Positions 50,271 to 58,069 of a DNA stretch of 64,000 bases are shown here, in pieces. Under the pieces are notes generated by a model, which was not told where the DNA came from, made no database searches, and saw only the letters and a program-made list of their open reading frames with translations. The translations under genes were made by a program, and so were the position numbers. Source of the stretch: Cyanobacteria bacterium SZAS-4 (GTDB taxonomy: Bacteria > Cyanobacteriota > Vampirovibrionia > Obscuribacterales > Obscuribacteraceae); contig JAFEAT010000024.1 in the NCBI GenBank assembly GCA_018266255.1, positions 1 through 64,000 of the forward strand, given 5' to 3'. Within the stretch, counting starts at the first letter, position 1. Each line of letters opens with the position of its first letter.

Positions 50271-50522
50271 ATGCCAATGTACGAATATAGATGCCAGGAT
50301 TGCAGAGAAGTTTTCGGTGTCGAGCGATCGATGAGTGAAGTTTCTGAAAAAGAGAATTGCACCGCATGTGGTTCATCAACCGTAAGCCGAATTTGGAACG
50401 CATTTATTCGCGCCGGTGGAGTGACACCAGATGTCGGACAGGGCTCCACCAAATCATCGAGCAGTGGTGGCGGCGGCGGATGTGGTTCGTGCAGCAGTCA
50501 TTCTTGCGGTACTTGTCATTAA
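50271..50522 (+). CDS. FmdB-family zinc ribbon protein
   Basis: The 83-residue protein starts MPMYEYRC, the hallmark of FmdB/zinc ribbon regulators, with paired cysteines at 8, 11, 30 and 33. A Gly/Ser-rich tail with four further Cys (CGSCSSHSCGTC) follows, as often seen in this family. FmdB proteins are described as putative regulators and their exact job is unknown. It is 18 bases after rseP, in the same direction. Confidence 0.9.
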   Translation: MPMYEYRCQDCREVFGVERSMSEVSEKENCTACGSSTVSRIWNAFIRAGGVTPDVGQGSTKSSSSGGGGGCGSCSSHSCGTCH

Positions 50523-50595
50523 TTGACCTGTATCGGCGAAATCCTTTTGTAGGCATCATTGGCATCCCAACACAGCCTGTCGATGAGGTCTATTC

Positions 50596-51360
50596 ATGAA
50601 CCGCGTAAATCGCGTCGCGTTTCTAAAATTTCTCCCGGTCATAAATCGAATTCTCAGAGTTTGCTTGATCGTAGTGGTATCGAATTTAGTGCCTAGCAAT
50701 CCAGCTATTGCCACAGACAAAATCACTTGCGTAGTCGACGATTTGCACTACGGAGTATGGCTACTCCCTGCGGAGGAGCAGCCCAAGACGGAACAGTCGA
50801 AATCCAATACATCCGCCGCGGATCTGCCCAAAGCGGAACAACCCATTGATCCGGAAATTTCGGACAAGCCTGTGTTGAAGGCTTTAGGCAAGGACTTAGC
50901 GAAAAAATTGGATGGCACCGGTAAGTACGAATCGGAAACACGAGATCAAGCAGACTTGGCTCCGGGTGAGAAATTTAAGACAGCAAGTGTTCTGGTGACA
51001 GCGCAATTAGGTTACACCGGTACAACGGCAGAAAAACGATCGATAGTAAGTATCGATGCGCGTTTAGTGCGAATGAGCAATTCCGAGATAATGGGAACTG
51101 CTTATGCATCAGTGCCGCTTCAAGAAGGAGTGGTTTGGCCAAAGTCGCTCGAAGAATTTTCTTCGGACGATTTTCAGAAATCAGCAACCGGACAGGCTCT
51201 ACGTACACTTTTAGATGGACTTGCGACGGAGCTGTCGCAGAAAGCCCCATCATTTTCTGATCACTTAAATCCGCCGCCGACAAAACAGAATTTGCGCGAG
51301 CTTAGAAGCATCCCTCGCAAACGAGGTCCCGGTTCACTAAATCATACTATTGCTGACTAA
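50596..51360 (+). CDS. Exported hypothetical protein (254 aa)
   Basis: A hydrophobic N-terminal helix (about residues 20-38) is followed by a plausible cleavage region (PSNPAIAT), so the protein is exported or anchored. The rest is polar and Lys/Glu/Pro-rich in the first half, and has a beta-like region (ASVLVTAQLGYTG, VSIDARLVRMSNSEIMGTAYASV) in the second half. I do not recognise a family; a curli/CsgG-like domain is a weak possibility for the second half. ATG at 50596 follows GAGGT. It lies 73 bases after the FmdB gene. Confidence 0.6.
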   Translation: MNRVNRVAFLKFLPVINRILRVCLIVVVSNLVPSNPAIATDKITCVVDDLHYGVWLLPAEEQPKTEQSKSNTSAADLPKAEQPIDPEISDKPVLKALGKDLAKKLDGTGKYESETRDQADLAPGEKFKTASVLVTAQLGYTGTTAEKRSIVSIDARLVRMSNSEIMGTAYASVPLQEGVVWPKSLEEFSSDDFQKSATGQALRTLLDGLATELSQKAPSFSDHLNPPPTKQNLRELRSIPRKRGPGSLNHTIAD

Positions 51361-51386
51361 CTCATCATCAATGAAATTCTAGCCCC

Positions 51387-52295
51387 ATGAAAAGTTGCCA
51401 AAAAAAGTCTGCCTTCGTTGGCTCATTCTGCATTGCGATTATGCTTCAGTTTGGCCAGGCCGCTAATGCGTCGCTCGGTTTTTCGAGCGGTCGGGTTTTG
51501 GATACTGAGAAAGAAAATCCGTACGCGGCGCCTGCACCAGAATGGCTTGAGGAACAGGCGGCGAAGAGTGGCAAACCTGCATTACTTTTTAGCAGAAGGA
51601 TTGGTACTGCAATATCTTATCTGCACGACGAACAGCTTGAAAAAGCCAAGGAAAAATGGAGAACTGCACTTGGTTCAGTGCAGATGTTACTAGTTGATGA
51701 TTTCAATCTGCCTTTACCTAGAAATAGACGGGGATATGTTTGGCGTCTAGAAAGCCCGCTGCAACGCTCTATTATTGCTAACCAGCTAATAGGTCTGGGC
51801 CCACTTTTCGAGAATGCGGGCGATTTAGCGGAAGCAGAAGAGGTGTATGCTGTCTCGTATAGATTGGCTATGGCTTCTGACCGAATCGGACCGAGGACGC
51901 GTGCGAACGTAGAGTTCTTGGCGCAAAAATTCCGTGATGAGGGTGACACTGTTGCTGGGGCTAGGCTTCTCACCAGATTTCTCCGGTTAGCTAGAGAATA
52001 TCGAGAGGCCAATAGTGGTGAGGTTCTGCTATGGAAGCTCAAACTGATTAACTACTACGCCAGATGTAGAGAGAATCACTCAACGAAAAGATGGTGCGCC
52101 GATTTTCTCACTTCATTACGTGGATCAGGCATGGCGATCACTAACCCATTGCCGGACTACATGGTTGAAAGTATCGACGTTTTACGTGTAAACGGCTACA
52201 AGATTGAAGCCGACCGTGTAGCCAGGATGTGCGCTAAGATTCGGAAGCTGCAAGCGGCGACTTCAAACGTCCATATCAAGCGTGTTAAAACGTAA
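51387..52295 (+). CDS. Exported TPR-like hypothetical protein (302 aa)
   Basis: The signal peptide spans about residues 1-28 (FVGSFCIAIMLQFGQAANAS). The mature part is mostly alpha-helical, with repeat-like helix pairs (LFENAGDLAEAEEVYAVSYRLAM, DEGDTVAGARLLTRFLRLARE) suggestive of TPRs. The C-terminus is basic. It follows the 254-residue gene by 26 bases, and the two may be a pair. It converges with panB, and a short CATTCG/CGAATG inverted repeat lies between the stops. Function unknown. Confidence 0.65.
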   Translation: MKSCQKKSAFVGSFCIAIMLQFGQAANASLGFSSGRVLDTEKENPYAAPAPEWLEEQAAKSGKPALLFSRRIGTAISYLHDEQLEKAKEKWRTALGSVQMLLVDDFNLPLPRNRRGYVWRLESPLQRSIIANQLIGLGPLFENAGDLAEAEEVYAVSYRLAMASDRIGPRTRANVEFLAQKFRDEGDTVAGARLLTRFLRLAREYREANSGEVLLWKLKLINYYARCRENHSTKRWCADFLTSLRGSGMAITNPLPDYMVESIDVLRVNGYKIEADRVARMCAKIRKLQAATSNVHIKRVKT

Positions 52296-52331
52296 CGCAT
52301 TCGGGATTCCACCCTCAGATCAAACGAATGA

Positions 52332-53213
52332 CTAACAGGTAAATTCGCCGCGCACCAGGTCTTCTTCGTCCATCAGGCTGCGAAGTTCTGCTTCTTCGTC
52401 TGGAGGGAAGGTGAATGACTCGGAGCTGTCAGGAAATTCTTTACTGGTTACGTCTTTTGCGTAGCTCATGATTGCTTCTTGGCAGCTTTCTGCGAGGTTT
52501 GCGTAACGGCGTACAAAGCGGGGTTTGAAGTCTGTGTACTTACCGAGAAGATCGTCGGTGACGAGAATTTGTCCGTCGCAATCGTTGCCTGCGCCAATTC
52601 CTATTGTTGGAATCGTGAGGCGGTCGGTGATCATCTTCGCCACTATCGACGGTACCATCTCTAAAACTACTGCGAATACACCTGCTCGTTCCAGCGCCAT
52701 CGCTTCGTGAAACAGACGTGCGCCTTCTTCTGCAGTTCTGCCTTGAACGCGTGTACCGCCAAGTCCATGCACTGATTGCGGCGTGAATCCTAAGTGACCC
52801 ATGACTGGGATGCCCATTCCGACTAAGCGCTCAACGATGTCTAGATTTAGTTTGGTGGCGCCTTCCAATTTCACTGCTTGTGCTTGAGCTTCTTTGATGA
52901 ATCGCCCGGCGTTTGTGATTGCTTGTGTTATGTCGACCTGGTAGCTCATGAATGGCAAATCAGCGACAACGAGAGCCGTCTGTGCGCCTCTTGTCACTGC
53001 TTTCGTGTGATGGAGCATCTCTTCCATCGTGACAGCGTGAGTGGTTCGATGACCTAGTGCCACCATCGCCAGACTGTCGCCTACGAGAATCAGGTCTACG
53101 CCTGCTCGATCCAGGATTTGTGCTGTCGAATAATCGTAAGCAGTTAAGCAAACAATTTTGCGTTTTTCAGACTTGTACTTTTGCAGCGTTAGAGTCGAAA
53201 CTGGTTTGCTCAT
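52332..53213 (-). CDS. panB: 3-methyl-2-oxobutanoate hydroxymethyltransferase
   Basis: It makes ketopantoate from 2-oxoisovalerate and methylene-tetrahydrofolate, the first step to pantothenate and CoA. The TIM-barrel motifs are present: LVGDSLAMVALGH (about 40-52, metal-binding Asp), LPFMSY (about 85-90), KLEG (about 114-117), GHLGFTPQS (about 139-147) and the catalytic Glu in VVLEMVPS (about 184). The last 25 residues form an acidic extension beyond the core. ATG at 53213 has no clear ribosome site. No panC or panD gene is in the window. Confidence 0.96.
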   Translation of the reverse strand: MSKPVSTLTLQKYKSEKRKIVCLTAYDYSTAQILDRAGVDLILVGDSLAMVALGHRTTHAVTMEEMLHHTKAVTRGAQTALVVADLPFMSYQVDITQAITNAGRFIKEAQAQAVKLEGATKLNLDIVERLVGMGIPVMGHLGFTPQSVHGLGGTRVQGRTAEEGARLFHEAMALERAGVFAVVLEMVPSIVAKMITDRLTIPTIGIGAGNDCDGQILVTDDLLGKYTDFKPRFVRRYANLAESCQEAIMSYAKDVTSKEFPDSSESFTFPPDEEAELRSLMDEEDLVRGEFTC

Positions 53214-53391
53214 TTTTTAGCTCAATGGTTGCCGAGGTATGTACTGTATAGACATTTGAATCATATCAAGTATTTCTTTTAGTACGTTTAGATACTCTCA
53301 TTGTTGGTTAACAACGTTGGTTTGCAGCGTTGGTTTACAGCGCCTGCGTCACAACGACTGGGATTAGAATTGTTGCGCTAGCCTTTAGTCG

Positions 53392-53449
53392 CGCCGGTCA
53401 ATAGACCGGCGGCCCTTGCCGGCTGAAGCCGGCGCTCCACTAATAACCG
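53392..53449. repeat. REP-like double-hairpin element, copy 2
   Basis: Two palindromes lie side by side: CGCCGGTC/GACCGGC and GCCGGC/GCCGGC with a four-base centre. The sequence is closely similar to 29356-29413. Its left end reaches toward panB and its right end includes the last codons and stop of the minus-strand TPR gene at 53440. Confidence 0.8.
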
Positions 53450-54918
53450 CGTTTTTTGATTTGCTCGGCTCTGGCGCGCTTTCTTGCTTCTTCTTGTTGT
53501 AGCGACACTATGTGCTTAGGGTCGTAGGGATAGCGGCCCGCTAGCTCGTGGAACTCTTGGTATTTGAGTCCGGCATCGGCCGGCAATCCCATTTTTTCTA
53601 ACAGGTAACCAAAGTTGTAGACGCAACCGTCGTATTTGGGTTGCAGTGCCATTGCTGCTTGATATTTAGCCGATGCGCCGTTCAAGTCGCCTTGCGCTTC
53701 TAGCACCGCACCCAGGTTTTGTGTGCCGTCGAAGTTTTGTGGGTCGAGCTCCAATACTCTGTTGAATGTTTGCTTCGCGCCATCCATATCGCCGTCGTCT
53801 ACTTGAGTGAGACCCTTTCGCACCAACGCGTTCACCTCTTCAGGGTCAAACTGAGCACCCTTGCGCTTCTTGTTGACGTTGGCGCGCAGCACTCTTTCCA
53901 TGTCTGCAATATGCTTCAGCACTTCTGCATTGTTTCGCTGCATGCCTGCAACGTCTTTCCATGCATCGACGCTGTCGATATTTCTTCCTTCGAACTCAAG
54001 ACATTTTGCAGCCATAGTTCGCATAGCAAGCGGGTCTACGTGTGGCCATTTTTTCGTATCAGTGTAGAGCGGATTGATCTTCGAAGCTTGTTTGATCTCG
54101 TCAAGGCATCGATTTGGATCGCCTCTGTAATAACGAACTCTCGCTAACTCCCAGTGTGCCGGTGCGCATTTTACGTCGTGGCTCAACGCAGTCCTGAACT
54201 CAGCTTCAGCTTCATCCAACTTTCCATCTGAGCAGTAAATATTGCCCAGGTGATAGTGAATGATCGGATTGGTCGGCATCAATTTTTCTGCAATTTGAAG
54301 CTTTTCGATAGAGTCTTCAATGGTGCCACCTTGTCCGGACGTGTACCGTTCGTAGATCGCTAGACCCAAGTCTTTTTGCGCGTCTACGTAGTTTGGATTC
54401 TTTCGTGTGGCAGTTTCGAAATTGTCGATCGCTTTATCTAAATCACCTTTTTCGTGATAAATTTCGCCGAGGTGATAATAAGCGTCAGGATAGTTCGGAT
54501 CGATCTTGTTGCATTCCTCGAACATCCGCATGGCTTCTGTGTCTTTGCCGGTCTTCTTCAAGAAGATGCCGTAGTTGTTTCGACAGGGAACGAAGTTGTA
54601 ATCGAGCTGAAGTGCTGCGCGAAACTTGATCATGGCGTTGTAATTGTCACCACTTCGCGCGTAGGCTAATGCCATCAAGTGACAGATGTTTTTGTCGCCG
54701 TGCGAGAAATTTTCGGCTTGACGACAGAGCTGAATAGTGGCGTTGTCGTCGCCCATAGAAAATGCTTGTAAAGCTTGCTGATAAATTCCATGAGCCTGCC
54801 GCAGCTGCGCCGGCGGCTCAGTTGGGCGATACCATTCGCCTTGCTGCGCCAACGCCGGTGATGTGGCTAAACCCGTAGTCAACAGTATTGCCAGAGTTGG
54901 CAAGATCTTGCGGGGCAT
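53440..54918 (-). CDS. Exported TPR-repeat protein (492 aa)
   Basis: A signal peptide (residues 1 to about 25, ending SPALAQQ) is followed by at least nine tetratricopeptide repeats (for example FRAALQLDYNFVPCRNNYGIFLKKTGKDTEAMRMFEE in part, and YPDAYYHLGEIYHEKGDLDKAIDNFETA in part). Such proteins are scaffolds in envelopes and pilus systems. ATG at 54918 is preferred because GGAG lies seven bases upstream. The final codons overlap the REP-like element. The partner is unknown. It follows the SAF/TPR gene in the same direction after a 37-base gap. Confidence 0.88.
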   Translation of the reverse strand: MPRKILPTLAILLTTGLATSPALAQQGEWYRPTEPPAQLRQAHGIYQQALQAFSMGDDNATIQLCRQAENFSHGDKNICHLMALAYARSGDNYNAMIKFRAALQLDYNFVPCRNNYGIFLKKTGKDTEAMRMFEECNKIDPNYPDAYYHLGEIYHEKGDLDKAIDNFETATRKNPNYVDAQKDLGLAIYERYTSGQGGTIEDSIEKLQIAEKLMPTNPIIHYHLGNIYCSDGKLDEAEAEFRTALSHDVKCAPAHWELARVRYYRGDPNRCLDEIKQASKINPLYTDTKKWPHVDPLAMRTMAAKCLEFEGRNIDSVDAWKDVAGMQRNNAEVLKHIADMERVLRANVNKKRKGAQFDPEEVNALVRKGLTQVDDGDMDGAKQTFNRVLELDPQNFDGTQNLGAVLEAQGDLNGASAKYQAAMALQPKYDGCVYNFGYLLEKMGLPADAGLKYQEFHELAGRYPYDPKHIVSLQQEEARKRARAEQIKKRGY

Positions 54919-54955
54919 CAATTCACTCCGAAACCTAGCAGAATTTCATAATAAC

Positions 54956-55798
54956 CTATTGCTCGTGCGGCGACACAGGTATCATGGCGAGCGAGCCGAA
55001 TTGCGTGCAGCGCAGGCACTGGCGCCCCTTGTACTGGCGGTGGCAGACTGCGCAAATCAGCACCGGCAGCGGCGCGTTCTCAACTTCGATGGTTTCGATG
55101 ATTTTGTGCGCTTCCGTCAGCCATTTGTCGGGGTCAGCTGGGCGGTCGAATCGCTTGCCCTGGTCGGCGTAGATGCGCTCTAGCTTGGTGATGACATACA
55201 TGGTTTCGTTGTGCCATCTGCCGAAGTGGTTCATCAAAATAGGCAGTGCGCGAGCCAGAAGGGACTCGACGTCTTTAATTTTGCCCTGATAATACATGGC
55301 GTTGCTGAGCTTGCTCAGCCCGAAAGCCACGGCTGCGTGCTCTTCACCGACCAGCTCGATTTTGGCAATCAGCGCTTCCGTATAAATTGCCTCCGCTTCG
55401 GCATAACGTTTCTGCAAGCAGTAAAGGTCGCCTAAACCCTCCAGAGAAACTATTCTCATTGATTTACTAAGCTGATAATCTGCTTCCTCGAGCGCAGCCA
55501 GCCAGTGCTGCTCGGCCTCGACATAGACGCGATTTTCCACCGCTTTTTCAGCTGTAGTCTTGAGCTGTTCCCATTTTGTGGGACCAAAAGTTTTCTGATT
55601 GACTGCTTGAAGGTCTGAAATTCGAACCTGTTGCCCCTGCGGAATCAAATTCGCAGCCGTCTTGCCAATCGCCATCTCAGTACTGGTTACTCCGTTCGGG
55701 TCGTAAGCAGAATCTGGCATTTTGAATTCGTCAAGAAGTTCCAGCGTAATGACTGTTCCAGGGCGAATATCTCTTTTTGCACGAACCACGAGAATCAT
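54956..55798 (-). CDS. SAF-TPR protein with C-terminal zinc-ribbon-like cysteines
   Basis: The N-terminal 65 residues match a SAF domain (VVRAKRDIRPGTVITLELLDE, GKTAANLIPQGQQVRISDL), as in CpaB/FlgA pilus-type proteins. A TPR region follows (about 75-225). The C-terminus has CAVC and CLRC (about 249-265), a zinc-ribbon-like pair. I know no protein with this exact domain order, and the combination is unusual. SAF domains bind sugars or peptides or act in pilus assembly (CpaB). No signal peptide is visible. ATG at 55798. It precedes the exported TPR gene by 37 bases, so the two may work together. Confidence 0.7.
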   Translation of the reverse strand: MILVVRAKRDIRPGTVITLELLDEFKMPDSAYDPNGVTSTEMAIGKTAANLIPQGQQVRISDLQAVNQKTFGPTKWEQLKTTAEKAVENRVYVEAEQHWLAALEEADYQLSKSMRIVSLEGLGDLYCLQKRYAEAEAIYTEALIAKIELVGEEHAAVAFGLSKLSNAMYYQGKIKDVESLLARALPILMNHFGRWHNETMYVITKLERIYADQGKRFDRPADPDKWLTEAHKIIETIEVENAPLPVLICAVCHRQYKGRQCLRCTQFGSLAMIPVSPHEQ

Positions 55799-56039
55799 TG
55801 TCGAATGCTCTTTAAACTTTCAGCGAGGTCAGGGACTTTATCAACTCTATTTAGATTATAGGACGACATTTGGCAGCTGGCCCATCTGAAAGACGAGCGA
55901 ATAAGTGGAATCACCACGAGCCGATCAGCGCAACTTGTTTTGAAGTTCCAAAGCGCTTTAACAACTCCGAATCAATTCGGCTGTTGAATACAAACACTGC
56001 AACTTTTACTAACTCCGATTCTTGTTTGAGAGGAACTAT

Positions 56040-57473
56040 ATGACTTTAGAAAGAGATGGAAAGGAAATAAAGGGCTTAACCGGCAAACAGCATGATACCG
56101 ATAGTCTCTACTTAAAGTTGACTGATGATTTAAAGAACGGCGGAAAAGACGGCGAGGCATTCAAGACAGATCTCGCACAAGCAAACAAGGTTCTTCATGA
56201 AAATGGATTTCCGGATTTAGTAATTAGCGGTATCGATCCCGACAATGGGAAATTCCTTACCAATAAAGGTGTTTTTGATGGAACGCAACTGAATAGACGG
56301 CTGGATTCAACAGAAGAAACAAATGATCCAAAGTTGGACGTTCATAAAAACAAAGTTGGAAATGTAGACAATGTCGCCTTGTCGAATGAGCAAGAGAGGA
56401 AATTCGAATACACCAACGACGGCAAAACATTAGTTGCCTACACCGATATTAATGGAGATCGTTTCGAGAAGAACGATCAATCAGTGTGGGTTTACAAAGA
56501 CAAAAATGGGGCGACAAACGACGCGAAAAATCTCAAAGAAGTTTCGGTCGATGAGAACGGTGTAGTTACAACCAAATCTGGTGACGAATCAGTAGTCACA
56601 AAGGCTTATCCGAATGGTCGAATTGAAATTACTGCCGCCGACCACTCCGAGGTTATCGAAAACGGCACATCAATATGGAAAAACAAAGACAACACCTATG
56701 AGAAAATCACATATCCACCGAACTCCGGTCGCGGAGTTGTAGATATGAATTTTGATGGAGAAGGCAAGATATGTAAGGTGCGAGAACAAATTGGAGAAGG
56801 CGAGCCAACTGTAATTGTCGATAACACAAGCGGTAAGGTCGCTGATATGAATGGAATACCTGTGACTGCAACCGTTGACTCTAACGGCAAACTAACGATT
56901 CAGCATACCGAAGAATCCACGTATAAAGGGGTTGGGGTGATCAACCCGGATGGTTCTGGTTGGACAAAAGATGGATACGGGCGGCTCGTTGAAGCGCAGC
57001 AAAATGGACAAAAGACCACGTTCAACCGTGACCCAAAGGATGGAAAGTTGACTGGAATTACTCGGGGTGAAACTACCGTAGCAAGCCGCGACGGTGACAA
57101 TTGGTCTGACGGGAAGAACGCGTTGATGGAAGAGCCAACCATAGATGACAGCGGCAACGTAACCCTCAACTACAAGAATGCAAAAGTTAGTGTTAGCCCA
57201 GATGGTGCATCAACATTTACGGGGCATCGACGAACCACCATCGAAGTTAGCTCTGATGGCAAAACGGCAGGTCGAGTAGTGCAGCCCAAAGACACGCTGT
57301 GGGCGATTGCTGAAGATAACTGGAGCCGCATGCATGACGCGAAGAAACCTAGTGTGAAAGAAATTCAAGCCGAGATGGATAGAATCGTTGCCAAATACAA
57401 TGAGAAGCACAAAGGCCAAGAAATCAAGGACAAAAATCGTATCGGAGTAAAAATCGAATTTGATCTGACCTAG
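56040..57473 (+). CDS. Repeat-rich protein with C-terminal LysM-like domain
   Basis: The 477-residue protein has a hydrophilic N-terminal helical region (1-100) and a long stretch (100-390) rich in Gly/Asn/Asp with RHS-like beta repeats (for example YPNGRIEITAADHSEV). A LysM-like C-terminal domain begins at about 405 (VQPKDTLWAIAEDNW). LysM binds peptidoglycan. This LysM carries an inserted helix (EIQAEMDRIVAKYNEKH) that is also seen in the gene at 60992. No signal peptide is apparent, so the export route is unknown. ATG at 56040 follows GAGAGGAA; a frame from 56022 overlaps that ribosome site. A terminator follows. Confidence 0.7.
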   Translation: MTLERDGKEIKGLTGKQHDTDSLYLKLTDDLKNGGKDGEAFKTDLAQANKVLHENGFPDLVISGIDPDNGKFLTNKGVFDGTQLNRRLDSTEETNDPKLDVHKNKVGNVDNVALSNEQERKFEYTNDGKTLVAYTDINGDRFEKNDQSVWVYKDKNGATNDAKNLKEVSVDENGVVTTKSGDESVVTKAYPNGRIEITAADHSEVIENGTSIWKNKDNTYEKITYPPNSGRGVVDMNFDGEGKICKVREQIGEGEPTVIVDNTSGKVADMNGIPVTATVDSNGKLTIQHTEESTYKGVGVINPDGSGWTKDGYGRLVEAQQNGQKTTFNRDPKDGKLTGITRGETTVASRDGDNWSDGKNALMEEPTIDDSGNVTLNYKNAKVSVSPDGASTFTGHRRTTIEVSSDGKTAGRVVQPKDTLWAIAEDNWSRMHDAKKPSVKEIQAEMDRIVAKYNEKHKGQEIKDKNRIGVKIEFDLT

Positions 57474-57530
57474 CATCGAACGGTCCATGACATAGAACTG
57501 GATGTTCTACAAAGTTTCGCAAAGAGAGAG

Positions 57531-57565
57531 CAACACCACGCAGCAATGTGTGGTGTTGTTATTTG
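57531..57565 (+). terminator. Rho-independent terminator after the LysM gene
   Basis: The nine-base stem CAACACCAC/GTGGTGTTG (57531-57539 with 57550-57558) has a ten-base loop and is followed by TTATTTGTTT. It lies 58 bases after the LysM gene stop and just before the convergent minus-strand operon end at 57584. Confidence 0.85.
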
Positions 57566-57583
57566 TTTAGTCGATTCTTTCGG

Positions 57584-58069
57584 TCATTTCAACCGCACGA
57601 TCGGAAATGTGTACGTGTTCGAAAATTTCAGCTTGCCATCTTTGAACTGCGCGTTGCCAAAAAATGTCAGTGGTTGGAAAGGCAACGTAACTTCGGTAGA
57701 TGTAGTCAATTCAACATACGGTGAGGACTGTGGACCAGGAGCACCATTGAAAGTTTGGTAGATAATCGGACTCTTTAGCACTGGCTTCCCGACGAAGCTG
57801 ACAGTCTCGTGTCCCTTCAACACCACTTGCGCAAGTTTAGTTGCCTGAGTCAAATCTTCACCTTGTGCGGCTGCGCGTGCGGCATCTCGACAGGCGATGT
57901 CGTTCTTATAAGCACCGAATATGACGGCACTCAAATGAACTGCAAGAATGACGAATACCAGCATCATGAAGGAGCAGCATGAAAGCTCGACCAGAAGTGA
58001 CCCGCGATTATTTCTTTTCTTTGTTGGCATGTGCATCGCCGCTAGTGGTTTCTTTGATTGCTTATACAT
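57584..58069 (-). CDS. TadE-like pseudopilin (161 aa)
   Basis: A basic N-terminus (KKRNNRGSLLVEL) is followed by one hydrophobic helix (about 28-48) and a helix with CRDAARAAAQG, the TadE pattern of small Flp-pilus-associated proteins. The rest is a beta-rich extracytoplasmic part. I chose ATG at 58069, which overlaps the stop of the upstream vWA gene (ATGTATAA) and has GAGG nine bases upstream; an in-frame start at 58090 is also possible. It is the last gene of the six-gene minus-strand operon. Confidence 0.8.
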   Translation of the reverse strand: MYKQSKKPLAAMHMPTKKRNNRGSLLVELSCCSFMMLVFVILAVHLSAVIFGAYKNDIACRDAARAAAQGEDLTQATKLAQVVLKGHETVSFVGKPVLKSPIIYQTFNGAPGPQSSPYVELTTSTEVTLPFQPLTFFGNAQFKDGKLKFSNTYTFPIVRLK

